Below, one piece after another: positions 22,761 to 35,398 of a stretch of 64,000 bases of DNA (position 1 is the stretch's first letter; every line of letters begins with the position of its first letter). Position numbers and translations under genes: made by a program. This DNA is from Welwitschia mirabilis. Lineage: Eukaryota > Gnetophyta > Gnetopsida > Welwitschiales. A model generated the notes under the pieces. That model was not told the DNA's origin, ran no database searches, and worked only from the letters and a program-made list of their open reading frames with translations. The DNA lies in contig JBOZIK010000001.1 in assembly GCA_051453625.1 (NCBI GenBank), forward strand, positions 246,146,818-246,210,817, read 5' to 3'.

Positions 22761-24490
22761 TAATGGCTCTCTTTAGAGGGAAATAATGAATAAAGTTATA
22801 ATAATCACATTGGTTAATATACTAAAGAATGTGTATCTCTAGATAAAAAGTGGTATTGATAGAAGCCAAAGTTAAATCCTTTTTATGTTTCTAATTGAAA
22901 ATGATATTTCCATATTTCACATAAGCATTATGACAAATTTGGAATAGATACTTGCATTATCATCTTTACAAGATACCCAACTAACTAGAAGGTTTATTAA
23001 GTTTATCTTCTAGAGCATTATAAGATTATTTTTTTTCATGATTCATCTTTTCAGAGACTTTGAATAATGATTTTGACTTTTATTTTTTGAAGATTCATCC
23101 TTCCTCTAACCTAGTAACATATTGGATGCTCAATATCCTATGGCAGAGAATGCTTCAATTTCTTCTATTAGTGTGACTTCTTTTCAATTTATAGGAATTA
23201 ATCGATTTGGGATTGTATCATTATTATTCATGATTTTAATTGTAATTTAGCTAGTTCTCCAATTAAAGAAGCTAATACTACCTAGAGATGACATTGATGT
23301 ACTTGGTTATAATCTATACCCAAGATGTTTGTGAGGAGAAAAAGGGTAAAACTAGAACTAGCATAGCTTACAGTTAACTCATGATGGTGATAATGATAAT
23401 TTTTACTGAACCTTTGATGGTAAACAAACTTCTTTAAAATTTTTCATTCTACACAATTAGTGGATCCACAACATGAAAGGAGAATACTATAGGATTGTAT
23501 AAAATGGTACATGGGAGTTAGTCTATAAAATTAAGGAACCTATATAGCATAAAGTTATTACATCACTATATCATCTAATTGTAAAATCAATTAATACNNN
23601 NNNNNNNNNNNNNNNNNNNNNNNNNNNNNNNNNNNNNNNNNNNNNNNNNNNNNNNNNNNNNNNNNNNNNNNNNNNNNNNNNNNNNNNNNNNNNNNNNATT
23701 TGGGCTTGTATCATGCTTAGTCATGATTTTAATTGTAATTTAGCTAGTTCTACAATTAAAAAAGCCAATACTACCTAGAGATGACATTAATGTACTTGGT
23801 TATAATCTATACCCAAGATGTTTATGAGGAGAAAAAGGGTAAAACTAGAACTAGCATAGCTCACATGAAACTCATGATGGTGCTAATGATAAGTTTTACT
23901 TAATCTTTGATGGTAAACAAACTTCTTTAAAATTTTTCATTCTACACCATTAGTGGATCCACACCATGTAAGGAGAATACTATAGGATTATATAAAATGG
24001 TACATGGAAGTTAGTCTATAAAATTAAGGAACCTATATAGCATAAAGTTATTACACCACTATATCATCTAATTGTAAAATCAATTAATACTTAATTAAAG
24101 ATGCCTAATTGAGAGAAGGTATAGCACTTCTAATCCAACAATGAATTGCTAATAAGTTTATTTATACATATTCTTTCTTGTACATTATGCGATTCATCTA
24201 ATCTTTGGTTATTTAATTAAAATTACTCCTAATCCTAATACTACAAGATTGTAGTACAATTATGTCCTAGTACTATGAGATGTGTAGTACATGTTTTGGC
24301 ATAGCATCATGGGATGTCTAATGCACATAATAATCCTTATCTATGATAGGATGTTTAATAGTAAATTAACTAATTTTTTAACAAAGTAGTTTCCTCATAT
24401 GACAACTCTTTTAAGGAAATTTTTCCTTAAGTACTCTAATTTTTGATTGGAGGAGAGCATATTTCCATTTTGATGGGGGTATTTCTAAAG
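22761..24490 (+). pseudogene. Downstream part of copia B, strongly degraded
   Basis: No clear RT motif could be read. A block of about 390 bp occurs at 23,215-23,597 and again at 23,698-24,090 on the two sides of a 100-N gap, from ATTTGGG to AAATCAATTAATAC, so real length is overstated. The segment may contain the element's RT or its 3' end. The 24,240-24,330 stretch, with TAGTACTATGAGATGTGTAG-like words, is mildly repetitive. Confidence 0.4.
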
Positions 24491-25521
24491 TTTGTATGCA
24501 TACTATGATCATACACCTACGAATATATGAAAATCCTAGTAAAACCTTAATGNNNNNNNNNNNNNNNNNNNNNNNNNNNNNNNNNNNNNNNNNNNNNNNN
24601 NNNNNNNNNNNNNNNNNNNNNNNNNNNNNNNNNNNNNNNNNNNNNNNNNNNNTACGAATATATGAAAATCCTAGTAAAACCTTAATGATATGCTTGTCTT
24701 TATAACTAAGCTCTTCAATGAACCAAGAATAATGAAATATTTAATAGAAATAAAATTTTCAATTTGGGAAATCTTGCTCTTTCTTTGCTCTTCCATTTCT
24801 AGATACATTTATTAGGTATTATACTTTAAAATTATTGATATCTTAATGTATGCAATGGTAGGAAGAAAAACCTAATATTACTCATGTTATTAGTCTTAGT
24901 AGTAGATTCATATCAAGTATTAAAAAGAATCAATGGAAATTAGTTGAGTGGATTATTAAAGGTTAAATGAAACTTTAATATTATTTCTTTGTTATAGTAA
25001 GATAATAAGAGGATTATAGATTTTATAGGTGATCTACATATAATAATGTCTACATGAGGTTAAATATTCCTATTAACAAAAGGATCTATTTCATGAAAGT
25101 CAAAGTTGTAATTAATGGTAATTCTTTTAACTATGAAAATGATGTACATTTCTACTTAAACAATGTGTAGAGAAATAATTTAACTTAAAAATATTATGGA
25201 AGGATTAGAAAGAGATCAAGAAAATATGTTGATTATCAATGATAGTATAAGTGTCATACTCTTAGTGCACAACTGACCTTTCATAAGAATTAAAAGCACA
25301 TTTATGTAAATTATTACTTTGTTTTAAAATAGATTAACAAAGGAGGTACTAATCTATAAAAGGTTTATGCTTAGTAACTTTAAAAGATGTATTGGTAAAA
25401 CCACTTTAGTTAGGAATGTTTAGATGATGCTTAAATTTCTTGCAACATTATCAAAGATAGCTAAGAAGATAAAAATTGTATATTCAAGACATAAAACATA
25501 ATTTGGATGTAAGGTGAAGAT
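24491..25521 (+). pseudogene. Ty1/copia A2 RT end and RNase H relic
   Basis: YAMVG-like text and the run RFISSIKKNQWKLVEWIIKG (about 24,900-24,965) match the copia RNase H start (SR......HW.AVKWILRYL). Later text parallels A3 (59.5-60.2 kb) and A4 (63.3-64 kb), including an equivalent of the KHIDVRYHF box near 25,292-25,320 (KHIYVNYYF). A 100-N gap (24,553-24,652) has 35 identical bases on each side. The gag-to-RT part of this copy is absent, so it is a 3' fragment lying next to copia B. Confidence 0.75.
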
Positions 25522-26150
25522 TATTAGAATATGATCCTTAAATTATCTCCTTTGTCTTTTTCATGAATTTAATCATTCACCCAAAACAGTGAATGATGGT
25601 CTACTTATTTTAGTGCTTTTTAATGTAAATATAACTTCAAGATTATATGAGTCACCTTAACAAAGCCTCTTTCATATTGTAGTTTTTTACATCATAATAA
25701 ATTTAGTTGTATGGCATTGCAAGTGTCCTTCACCTATTTTGATTGTGAATGGTTTAGGGAAGGAATTTTAACTAGCTTTAGGCTACAATGCTACTGTTAT
25801 ATCATAGAGCCAAGTTGTATACTCTCTTATCATACTTTTTTCCCTTGTATAATAAGAAAGATATGTTCCCTTTATCATAGTGGTAGATGCATTATCTAAC
25901 TAGTAAAATGTTGATGTGTTTTGTATCTTTTATTTTTCATTATTGCATGTTATGTTGCAAATGTTAGTCTTGTGTTTTGCACTTAGTTTTCTTTTGTTTA
26001 ATAAATTTTTAGTCTATCATACCATCCACACTATGCTAATTCTTTATTTTTCATATGATGATAGTTCATTAGTTCTTTCTTCTAATAGGAAATATCTCTA
26101 ATAACATCATCACTATATGTATAGAAAAATTAATGTTGAAATCCATGTAG
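25522..26150 (+). mobile_element. 3' LTR of copia A2
   Basis: AAGGTGAAGATTATTAGAAT at about 25,517 corresponds to the copia polypurine/LTR junction GGTGGAGATTGTTGGAAT, and A3 has the same at 60,180. The body shares TTCATATTGTAGT and TTTTGTATC...CTTTTGTTTAATAAAT with A1. Short frames at 25,711-25,899 and 25,916-26,101 lie inside the LTR and are not genes. The right end is approximate. Confidence 0.6.
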
Positions 26151-26390
26151 TATTAAAATTAAAAGATCAATCAATAAGTACTTTTTCTTTTCAAAAATGA
26201 AAATTTCCTAAAAGCTTAAATAAAAAATGTCTAGTTTTATTCATATTTTTTAACCATGAAATTAAGTTCTTACATAGGGATTTAATATGTCATCATGACA
26301 CTTATTTTTTAATTTTTTTCAAGAAATTTTATTGAAAAAAATATGGAACTATGTTTTCTAGTTATCCTAATAGAAACTCACTATCCTTAC
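26151..26390 (-). other. Putative intron of the ankyrin gene
   Basis: On the minus strand this follows the GTAAGG donor-like site. About 80 bp of it (26,309-26,390) resembles 60,490-60,544 beside the other ankyrin fragment, with an A-rich tract in the same place. It then meets the copia A2 LTR, suggesting insertion into an intron. Confidence 0.4.
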
Positions 26391-27198
26391 CTTCCTTTAA
26401 TGTCATGAATGAATAACAAATGAATGGGTTGAATACCATGCTTTTCTAACTCATCTCAAGATACAATTATGGTTACACTCCTTGATCTACTTAATGACTT
26501 CAATTTATTCCTTAACATAGCAAATCAAAGAATATTCTTATCATCTCTACATATCATATTCATACAAATAGGTGCTTTATTGGGCATGGCTTCTAAAATT
26601 CTAATTCCTCCACTAGTAACCCATGTTGTCATATTTAAATAATGCCCTTATTCCTAAACAAGGTTTTTATTGCATCACTTTAGTTTATATTAAAAGTAGG
26701 GTAGATTCATATCATCTTATTTTATAGCTGATAATATTCCCATAGGAAATACCTTTTTCATTTGAATCACATCTTCACAGAATAGAACTTTACTCTTTTT
26801 AGTTTTAATTTTATTTTATAAGGTTTTTTAGTAATTTAAGAAATTTTACATGTTTGGACTCCATTAGATATAACACATGTATTTTTTATTTATCAAAATT
26901 AGAAATGGAGCTTAGTGATCTCATAGTATATAGCTTATGGCTTTTGGAAGTACTAAATATGTGTGAAGCTACATTTCCATCAATCACTTCATCATTTTTA
27001 TTGAATTTTTGTAGTACTAAATAATATACAAATTGTAAATTATCTCTTCATTTCTCATGGTATTATTCTTATAAGGATCATACAAGAGTTGTTTTCTCCT
27101 AATTCACCATTTATTATTATTTTAACTTTAGTTATGCATTAATACTAGCATGTCTTCAAAAGAAACTCGGTTAATCTTCTTGTGATCTATGGCTCACA

Positions 27199-27774
27199 GC
27201 ACTTCATATATTAACTATCATCAATAGCCTTATACCTGCTAATTACTACAATTATTTTTAACATTATGAATATTTTTTAAGTTAAGAAACTAGGCCCCCT
27301 TTCATATAATTCAATGCTTATAGCATTCTAAATGTAATAGTCTATGTGAAATCTTATTCCTTTGGCTACCATTTATTATTATTCACTAAATTATTTAACA
27401 AACTTGCTTAACCTACTCAAGGCTTGTAATACTTTGTATATCCACTATCATTAATGGCCTTAGATCCATTAGTTATTAGGATCCTTTTTATAATACCATG
27501 ACTTTTTGTTTATTTAATAAATTAGCCCCACCTATTTATTGGTTATAGCTCATGACATTTCGAATATAGCACTTTATTCAAGGACTTATCCCTGTAACCT
27601 AATATTTCTTATCATTTTTATAAATTATTTATTGAGCTAGTCCTACTTCTTTATGGCTCATGAACATTGTACTTCATATATTAAATATCAATAATAGCCT
27701 TAAACCTCTAGGCCAATAAACTCCTTTTATAGACTAGATCCACCCATTCGTGTCTCATGACTTTTAGTATTTTA
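27199..27774. repeat. Left copy of 576-bp gap-flanking duplication
   Basis: It is repeated at the same length at 27,875-28,450 across a 100-N gap, from GCACTTCATATATTAACT to CTTTTAGTATTTTA. It covers about five ankyrin-type units. Its equal length argues for an unmerged contig overlap. Confidence 0.9.
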
Positions 27775-27874
27775 NNNNNNNNNNNNNNNNNNNNNNNNNN
27801 NNNNNNNNNNNNNNNNNNNNNNNNNNNNNNNNNNNNNNNNNNNNNNNNNNNNNNNNNNNNNNNNNNNNNNNNNN

Positions 27875-28450
27875 GCACTTCATATATTAACTGTCATTAG
27901 TAGCCTTATACCTGCTAATTACTACAATTATTTTTAACATTATGAATATTTTTTAAGTCAAGAAAATAGGCCCCCTTTCATATAATTCAATGCTTATAGC
28001 ATTCTAAATGTAACAGTCTATGTGAAATCTTATTCCTTTGGCTACCATTTATTATTATTCACTAAATTATTTAATGAACTTGCTTCACCTACTCAAGGCT
28101 TGTAATACTTTATATATCCACCATCATTAATGGCCTTAGATCCATTAGTTATCAGGATCCTTTTTATAATACCATGACTTTTTTTTTATTTAATAAATTA
28201 TCCCCACCTATTTATGGGTTATAACTCATGGCATTTCGAACATAGCACTTTATTCAAGGACTTATCCCTATAACCTAATATTTCTTATCATTTTTATAAA
28301 TTATTTATTGAGCTAGTCCTACTTATTTATGGCTCATGAATATTGCACTTCATATATTAAATATCAATAATAGTCTTAAACCTCCTAGCCAATAAACTCC
28401 TTTTATAAACTAGATTCACACCTTCGTGTCTCATGACTTTTAGTATTTTA
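27875..28450. repeat. Right copy of 576-bp gap-flanking duplication
   Basis: Partner of 27,199-27,774, with about 5% scattered differences by eye. Confidence 0.9.
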
Positions 28451-28570
28451 GTTGTGAAATTATCTTTATATATTATCTCATGTAATATGATATCATCAAT
28501 TCAAGGGTTTAAGTCTTTTATACTAATCTCTTATGATGGTTTATGACTCACAGCATTTATCAAGATAATT

Positions 28571-29540
28571 ATCCTTTACACAAGTGTTCATATGTCCTAT
28601 AACATATTATGCAGAATTAATCTTTAGCTATTCCATTTGTAGTTTTTTGAGCATGACTATTGTGCTTTTAAGATCTAATAACTTTTTAAGGTAATCCCTT
28701 AATGATATTACAAAACTACTTAAAAGAGCTTAATTGGTCATATTGATTTGAATTATTTCCATCTTATCAATTTAAAATAGAACTGCTTCTTTGAGATAGG
28801 AAGTTTAAATTGAAATTTGTAGAGAGCTTAAAATTCTCTTGATATTCCTTTTTTGTAATAAGTATTACAAGAATTAGAAGCCTATTTTTAATCGTTATCT
28901 TGTAAAACTAGTTTGAATGGATTCTAGGAATATTTTATAGAGACCCATGTAAGAGTAACTTAATCCAAGGAAAAAACATTTATTAATGATATATTTTGCC
29001 TTATATTCCTTTGAATAATGCATTACTAGGTTGAAGTAACATTTGAAGTTTAATATGTAGAATCTCACTCTTCAAATTCTAAGCACTATTTTTTTTTACT
29101 AATTCTAGGATTTGAAGGAGTTTGATAAGAGTTCAAAGATATAATTATAGAAAAATATTTATACTTTCTAGTCTTTTTCCAATTCCCTAATTGTTACTAT
29201 GACCTTCTAAACTAGGTCCTCCAAAATGGTAAGTATAACTTTGAAAGAAACATAATATTCTTATCATCTATAGCTCTAATTCAATTACCTATAGATGCTA
29301 CATATCAAATCTATGACATTCAATCTCTTTAAGAAATAGATAAAGTCTTCGTTAATAATGCTTAATACTATCAAGGTGTTTTTCTAAAGAACTTCTGGAT
29401 TTTGATGGATGTTATTTGGAAGTTTGAAGGTTTTGAAGGTAGAAACTCCAAAGAATAAACTAATTGATAGGCTATGAGTCTTATGATGTTATGTTATTTA
29501 CATGACCAACTAGTAATTATGGATAGCCAGATGACCTTCA
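28571..29540. other. AT-rich sequence, no assignable feature
   Basis: This lies upstream of the ankyrin relic on its coding strand and could hold its 5' region. I see no start, promoter or transposon edge I can defend. Confidence 0.35.
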
Positions 29541-30260
29541 CTTGATTCACTATGGCAAATGAGCTACCTTTTAACCTTGAATATGCACTAAACTATAAAC
29601 TTCATAAAGAAGTTCAATATCTATTCAAAATAGGTTTCTAATATAGGTTTTATTTTGTTTCCTATCTTATAAATTATATTCTATTCTCTTAAGAGTTAAC
29701 TATACTAAAAGATGTACCAGATTACACCTAACCACTAATTAATCCCTAGAGCTTATTACTTCAAATTTGATAAATTTTCATTATTATATGTATAATGGAA
29801 TTTTCCAACTTTTAGGTAAATGATCTCATTAACAATTTCTTTTTCCATATCTATATTAATTTATTTGAATAAGAAGATAATAAAATTAGTACTACAAAAC
29901 ATTAAGACAATTGAGAGTAATTACTTTTTTAGTTTTATGTACTTTCATTTTAATTTTACTATAATTTATATTACTTAGAACACAATTCCATCCAAAATGC
30001 TATCTAGATTTATTATGCCATATATTTGCTATTAAAGTTATCTACAATATGGTTAAATGTTAGAAATAAGTTCACAACAACAAAAAAGTGTGTGATATTA
30101 ACCTAGTGATTTCATATTAGAGATTGCTTTTATAGCGGTACCACAATGGAAAATAGATATATGAAATGAGGATAAATGGTTAGCTTTTCTACTTTACACT
30201 AGTAGGGTATTCAATCCAGATGATCAAGTTAAATTTTCCAAGGGCCATTTTATAAAAAAA
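29541..30260. repeat. Left copy of 720-bp gap-flanking duplication
   Basis: It matches 30,361-31,079 across a 100-N gap, from CTTGATTCACTATGG to GGGCCATTTTATA. The left copy has a one-base insertion inside the coding-like segment (ATGAAATGAGG versus ATGAATAAGG). Confidence 0.9.
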
Positions 30261-30360
30261 NNNNNNNNNNNNNNNNNNNNNNNNNNNNNNNNNNNNNNNN
30301 NNNNNNNNNNNNNNNNNNNNNNNNNNNNNNNNNNNNNNNNNNNNNNNNNNNNNNNNNNNN

Positions 30361-31079
30361 CTTGATTCACTATGGTGAATGAGCGACCTTTTCACCTTGA
30401 ATATGTACTAAACTATAAACTTCATAAAAAAGGTCAGTAGCTATTTAAAATAGGTTTCTAATATAGATTTGATATTGTTTCCTATCTTATAAATTATATT
30501 CTATTCTCTTAAGAGTTAATTATACTAAAGGATGTGCCAGATTACACCTAACCACTAATTAATCCCTAGAGCTTATTACTTTAAATTTCATAAATTTTCT
30601 TTATTATACGTATAATGGAATTTTCCAACTTTCAGGTAAATGAGTTCATTAACAATTTCTTTATCCATATCTATATTATTTTATTTCAATAAGAATATAA
30701 TAAAATTAGCACTAAAAATCATTAAGATAATTGAGAGTAATCACTTTTTTAGTTTTATGTACTTTCATTTTAATTTTACTATAATTTATATTACTTAGGA
30801 CAAAATTCCTTCCAAAATTCTATCTAGATTTATTATGCCATATATTTGCTATTAAAGTTATCTATAATATGATTAAATATTAGAAATAAGTTCACAACAA
30901 CAAAAAATTATGTGATATTAACCGAGTTATTTCGTATTAGAGATTGCTTTTATAGCAGTACCACAATGACAAATAGATATATGAATAAGGATAAATGGTT
31001 AGCTTTTCTACTTTACACTAGTAGGGTATTTAATCTAGATGATCAAGTTAAATTTACTAAGGGCCATTTTATACAAAAT
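30361..31079. repeat. Right copy of 720-bp gap-flanking duplication
   Basis: Partner of 29,541-30,260. It continues into the unidentified coding-like block. Confidence 0.9.
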
Positions 31080-31920
31080 GAGTATATTGACTATAATCTC
31101 TGTTTTTGCTTCAAGGATGATCTAGAAGTAGAATGGATGAAGTATATTTGTAAAATTAAATTCTTTACTAGGTCTTAAAGTCTATGATCCTATTAATTAT
31201 TCACATTCATAAGTGACAGATGCTTGTAGAAGAATTAAAGTTAATTTTACAAATTATATTTAGTGAATAAATTTTCTAGTTTAAGGAGAATATTTAAGGG
31301 CTATTACATTGACAAATAAAGCTTAGTATCTTTCATTAACAATTCTTGTTTGATAGTTGGATTTCAAGAAGAATGCCTATATTTATCTTATTAATCATTT
31401 TGAAAATAAATTTAAAATAAATAATACAATGCATAACATCATCTACTATAAAGAAATTAGGAACTTTCTCACTAAAAATTTCAACATTGACAAAATTTTC
31501 TCCTTCTTTACCATTTATTAATTTAGAGAAGTGGCTAGTCAAAATTATAATAAAAGGATTCAAACTTTTTATTAAAGAACTTAACGTCCTTATTTTTTAG
31601 AGCAAACATAAGAAAGAAAGAACTTCAAATGAATTCTTGTATAGATATAAGAAATAGAGGTCTAATAATTCATGGAAATTTCTTAATGACTCTACTATAT
31701 TATATAAGGAATCCACTTTATTTAGCCTTGACACAACCAAATGTATCATTCAAAAATGATTAGAGGAAAAGATAGTTAAATAATTACTACATGTAATGCT
31801 AAAAGAGAAAAGAATATATCTTCATGCTATTTACTTAGAAGTTGTAGCAATAAACAGATAAATGAAAATAAAAAATTATAAGATTAATAATTTAAGGCTA
31901 TAATCACAATAGAAAGAGGA
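30880..31920 (+). pseudogene. Unidentified coding-like block
   Basis: An open frame of 88 codons (30,912-31,178) contains NRYMNKDKWLAFLLYTSRVF and DDLEVEWMKYICKIKFF. It reads like real protein: mixed charge, W and Y spread through it, no low complexity. Shorter open stretches follow in shifted frames, including YLINHFENKFKINN (about 31,385), YYKEIRNFLTKNFNIDKIF (about 31,445) and KKERTSNEFLYRYKK (about 31,610). I do not recognise the family. It could be the gag or capsid region of a retroelement or a host gene fragment. Stops and frame changes show it is broken. The strand is inferred from frame continuity. Confidence 0.35.
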
Positions 31921-32394
31921 ATTAAAAGCTAATTATAAATATCACCTTAAATCATGAGAAGAAATTTTGATATAATCCATTTCCAAAGTATAAAATAGTC
32001 AAGTTAAATTAATGTCACTTAACAAATAGCTTAGCTGCAAGGATAAAATCTCTCATCTCTAGAAGAATTAATTCAATCCTTCTCTACTATAAATAATGAC
32101 CTTTGGGAATAACTTAAAAAAACGAAGTAATAAATCATGAATATTACAATCCAATGCCCATCTTTAGTCCAAATTTTAAGTAAGTAGCCAGAGCTGCACT
32201 CACATCTTATCTTATTATTTAATTAGCTACATGCCTTTTCAATACATATTAGTTTATAACCTAATACTATAGAAGCAATTGTTAAAAATCCTAATTGAAT
32301 GTTGGAAATACCTATTTCATCTTTTAAAAAGATCATAATTTGTACTATTAAAGATCATATTGAAAAAAATAGTTGTTCATTAAAATAGGTTTAT

Positions 32395-33695
32395 TTCTTA
32401 TAATAATAGTGAATGTTAATTAAAACTAGATTAGGCCTACTATTAATCTTTGATAGGAATAATATAATGTAGGATTAGATAGAGGCAACACAATGCTTTC
32501 TAATTTGCAAGAAATCAAAACAAAAATCAAAAGCAAGAGTTGTGATGAATGTGAATTTAATTAATGAATTAGGAAGACAAACTAACTTTAGAGATCTATC
32601 TTAAATCATCCAACTTGTAAAAATTTGACTTCAACAACATATTGTATTTTTTTAAATTAATAATAATATTATTAAGTAATTATAAGGCTCAAGTCATGAT
32701 AACAGAATCTCTTTCATCATATGAGTCTTAATAAATTACTTAGTCCCTATAATTCTTTAGAGCCCTTTATAAGCATGAAGAGTATGAACTATTATGCACA
32801 AGATCCATCAAACAATAGTTACTAAAAATCTTAAAAGTAAACTAACACATTAACTTAGTAAACAAAAGAACTTAATAACATAGTTTCACTTAAGAATTCA
32901 AAGTATGAGATTAAAAATAGTAAAATTTAAGGAATTAATTACTACTTTAATATTAAAATAGGAGATATGTTACATCATAAGATAAAAGTAAAGTAGGTAT
33001 AAAGTCCTAAAAGCTACTCAAAGCTAGCTTACTTCCATAGAGGAGAAATCAAAATGCCATATGTACTTGATGCTTTAAGGTTCCATCTTTTTTCACCAAC
33101 AAAAGAACTTTTACAATAAGGGATCAAGGCCCTTTTATAGGTAAGAAAAGGATTAGAAACCTTTGGCTTGTAGTGATTGGTGGTGATCAAAAAATGGAGG
33201 CATATACTTTAGGCAGTTACATTTTAAGAGGTTATAATTTTCATCATCTAGGATTAAGTAAGATTTTTATTTCCTTATGCTATCAGATGCTATGGATATG
33301 TTCCTTTTACATCATCATACTACATCATCATACTCATTACTATAACATTTCATTGTTATGTCTCACTTTATACCTCCACCATGTATCAGTAAAGTTAATT
33401 TTTATTTTTTATTTAATGTCAAATGAAACGTTATGTATTTTTAATGAAATTTTAAGAACATATATTTTGACCTATTATACACTAAAAAACTAGTAATGCT
33501 TATGACACAGACAATGACATTGATGTTTCTTTAGTTTTTAGCATGCCTTTTAGAATGTAGTTATTAACCTAAAATTGTATTAGAAAAGTTCATAATTTTA
33601 TAAATCATGTATAAAAGATATAATTTTATGATAAAACAACTATTTTAATGTATTCTTCTTTACTACATTAATTAGTTATACTTATTCTAAATGTT
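32395..33695. repeat. ~1.3-kb direct repeat, left copy (putative LTR E)
   Basis: It aligns along its length with 39,145-40,525: TGCACAAGATCCAT, ATAAAGTCC, AAGGCC.TTTTA, TTAACCTAAAATT and TTTATGATAAAA occur in the same order. The copies are strongly diverged. CCCTTTTATAGG near 33,130 is TATA-like. The spacing (about 5.4 kb) suits an LTR pair. A 106-residue frame here (33,173-33,493) is not conserved in the partner and is not a gene. Confidence 0.6.
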
Positions 33696-34638
33696 AAAAT
33701 TTTCATTTAAACACACCTCCTAACTAGACTCTTACTATTCTTGTAGCAACATGTTGATTAAACATGATAAACATGGAAAAATTATCTAATAAAAATATTT
33801 AAGTATGAAATATTTTGAATTTTCAAAAAAAAAACTTTGATCAATTTTTAGAAAAAATAAGGCTTCCAAAAAAAGAAAATTTTGAAAAATGTATGTCATA
33901 TCTTTAACTACAATTAAAATTCATCCTTAGAGTTAAAAAGATAGGAAACTTTATACACTTTAATAATATTATAAAAACGAAATTTAATTACATGCCTTTT
34001 CATTACACTGTAAGTTAGAAAATTAGTTTAATGTAACATACTGTAATACAAGAAATATAATTCATAAAATCCTAAAACAAAGATAATCTTAGAAATGATG
34101 ATCGATCACTTATTTTAAAATTAGGATTATTATGAAGATGAGGAAAATGAAACTCAATGTGCAAATAAAAAAAAACTAAAGGTAAAATGTAATGATTATA
34201 AATGGATTATAGTTTATTCATAGAAAATTTTACAAGCAACAAAAACTCTAGAAATATTATAAATTATATGGGTACTATTGTGGAAGAGTTTAAAAGAAAA
34301 CACTAAAAATTTGATGGTAGCACTAGCCAGGACTAGTAATGGTGTTGTATGTTTTAGAATTGTGTAAGTGAAATTTTATGAAATTCTTTATTAGATAAAA
34401 CAAGAAGATTTAATGTTATTATATTAAGGTCAATGATAAATAAATGACTAGATTAGGGATGAGATGAAAATTTGCATTGCATGATAAAAAATTATTATGA
34501 TTATACCTTTTATTTGCAATTCATAATAGTGAAAATGAAAACTACTACATATATCTATAAATGAAAAATATAGAAATATCTAGGACAATGATCGCTTTAT
34601 TATATTTTTTTTGAATTTTATTTTTATTTTAATGGATC

Positions 34639-35398
34639 NNNNNNNNNNNNNNNNNNNNNNNNNNNNNNNNNNNNNNNNNNNNNNNNNNNNNNNNNNNNNN
34701 NNNNNNNNNNNNNNNNNNNNNNNNNNNNNNNNNNNNNNNNNNNNNNNNNNNNNNNNNNNNNNNNNNNNNNNNNNNNNNNNNNNNNNNNNNNNNNNNNNNN
34801 NNNNNNNNNNNNNNNNNNNNNNNNNNNNNNNNNNNNNNNNNNNNNNNNNNNNNNNNNNNNNNNNNNNNNNNNNNNNNNNNNNNNNNNNNNNNNNNNNNNN
34901 NNNNNNNNNNNNNNNNNNNNNNNNNNNNNNNNNNNNNNNNNNNNNNNNNNNNNNNNNNNNNNNNNNNNNNNNNNNNNNNNNNNNNNNNNNNNNNNNNNNN
35001 NNNNNNNNNNNNNNNNNNNNNNNNNNNNNNNNNNNNNNNNNNNNNNNNNNNNNNNNNNNNNNNNNNNNNNNNNNNNNNNNNNNNNNNNNNNNNNNNNNNN
35101 NNNNNNNNNNNNNNNNNNNNNNNNNNNNNNNNNNNNNNNNNNNNNNNNNNNNNNNNNNNNNNNNNNNNNNNNNNNNNNNNNNNNNNNNNNNNNNNNNNNN
35201 NNNNNNNNNNNNNNNNNNNNNNNNNNNNNNNNNNNNNNNNNNNNNNNNNNNNNNNNNNNNNNNNNNNNNNNNNNNNNNNNNNNNNNNNNNNNNNNNNNNN
35301 NNNNNNNNNNNNNNNNNNNNNNNNNNNNNNNNNNNNNNNNNNNNNNNNNNNNNNNNNNNNNNNNNNNNNNNNNNNNNNNNNNNNNNNNNNNNNNNNNN
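34639..35398. other. Assembly gap (760 N)
   Basis: Unknown sequence. The 265- and 269-residue open frames across it are artefacts of N. Confidence 0.98.

Larger units (their letters stand above)
26391..28570 (-). pseudogene. Degraded ankyrin-repeat gene (ACD6/ITN1-like class)
   Basis: Read on the minus strand, about 113-118-bp units repeat from 28,560 downward. Recurrent words such as AINDSGYTKYYK, AIIDI.YMKYNVHE and KVMRHEWVDLVYK match the plant ankyrin pattern D..G.TALHEAVR....V..LL.AD. Near the end, GGIRILEAMPNKAP (about 26,615-26,570) is shared with the clearer ankyrin fragment at 60.7 kb. A GTAAGG donor-like site at 26,390-26,385 follows the homologous coding end. Known relatives are membrane ankyrin proteins with a C-terminal PGG domain; no PGG or membrane segment is visible. 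Many stops make this a pseudogene. A 100-N gap duplicates 576 bp of it. Confidence 0.65.

Noticed and set aside
25711-26101. Two short hydrophobic frames of 62 and 61 codons
   Set aside because: They lie inside the copia A2 LTR and are not kept in the A1 or A3 LTR.
27186-28560. Simple satellite DNA
   Set aside because: The period coincides with ankyrin-type coding words on the minus strand, and the fragment at 60.7 kb confirms the family.
33173-33493. 106-codon frame
   Set aside because: Lies in putative LTR E; the matching copy at 39.9-40.3 kb does not preserve the frame.
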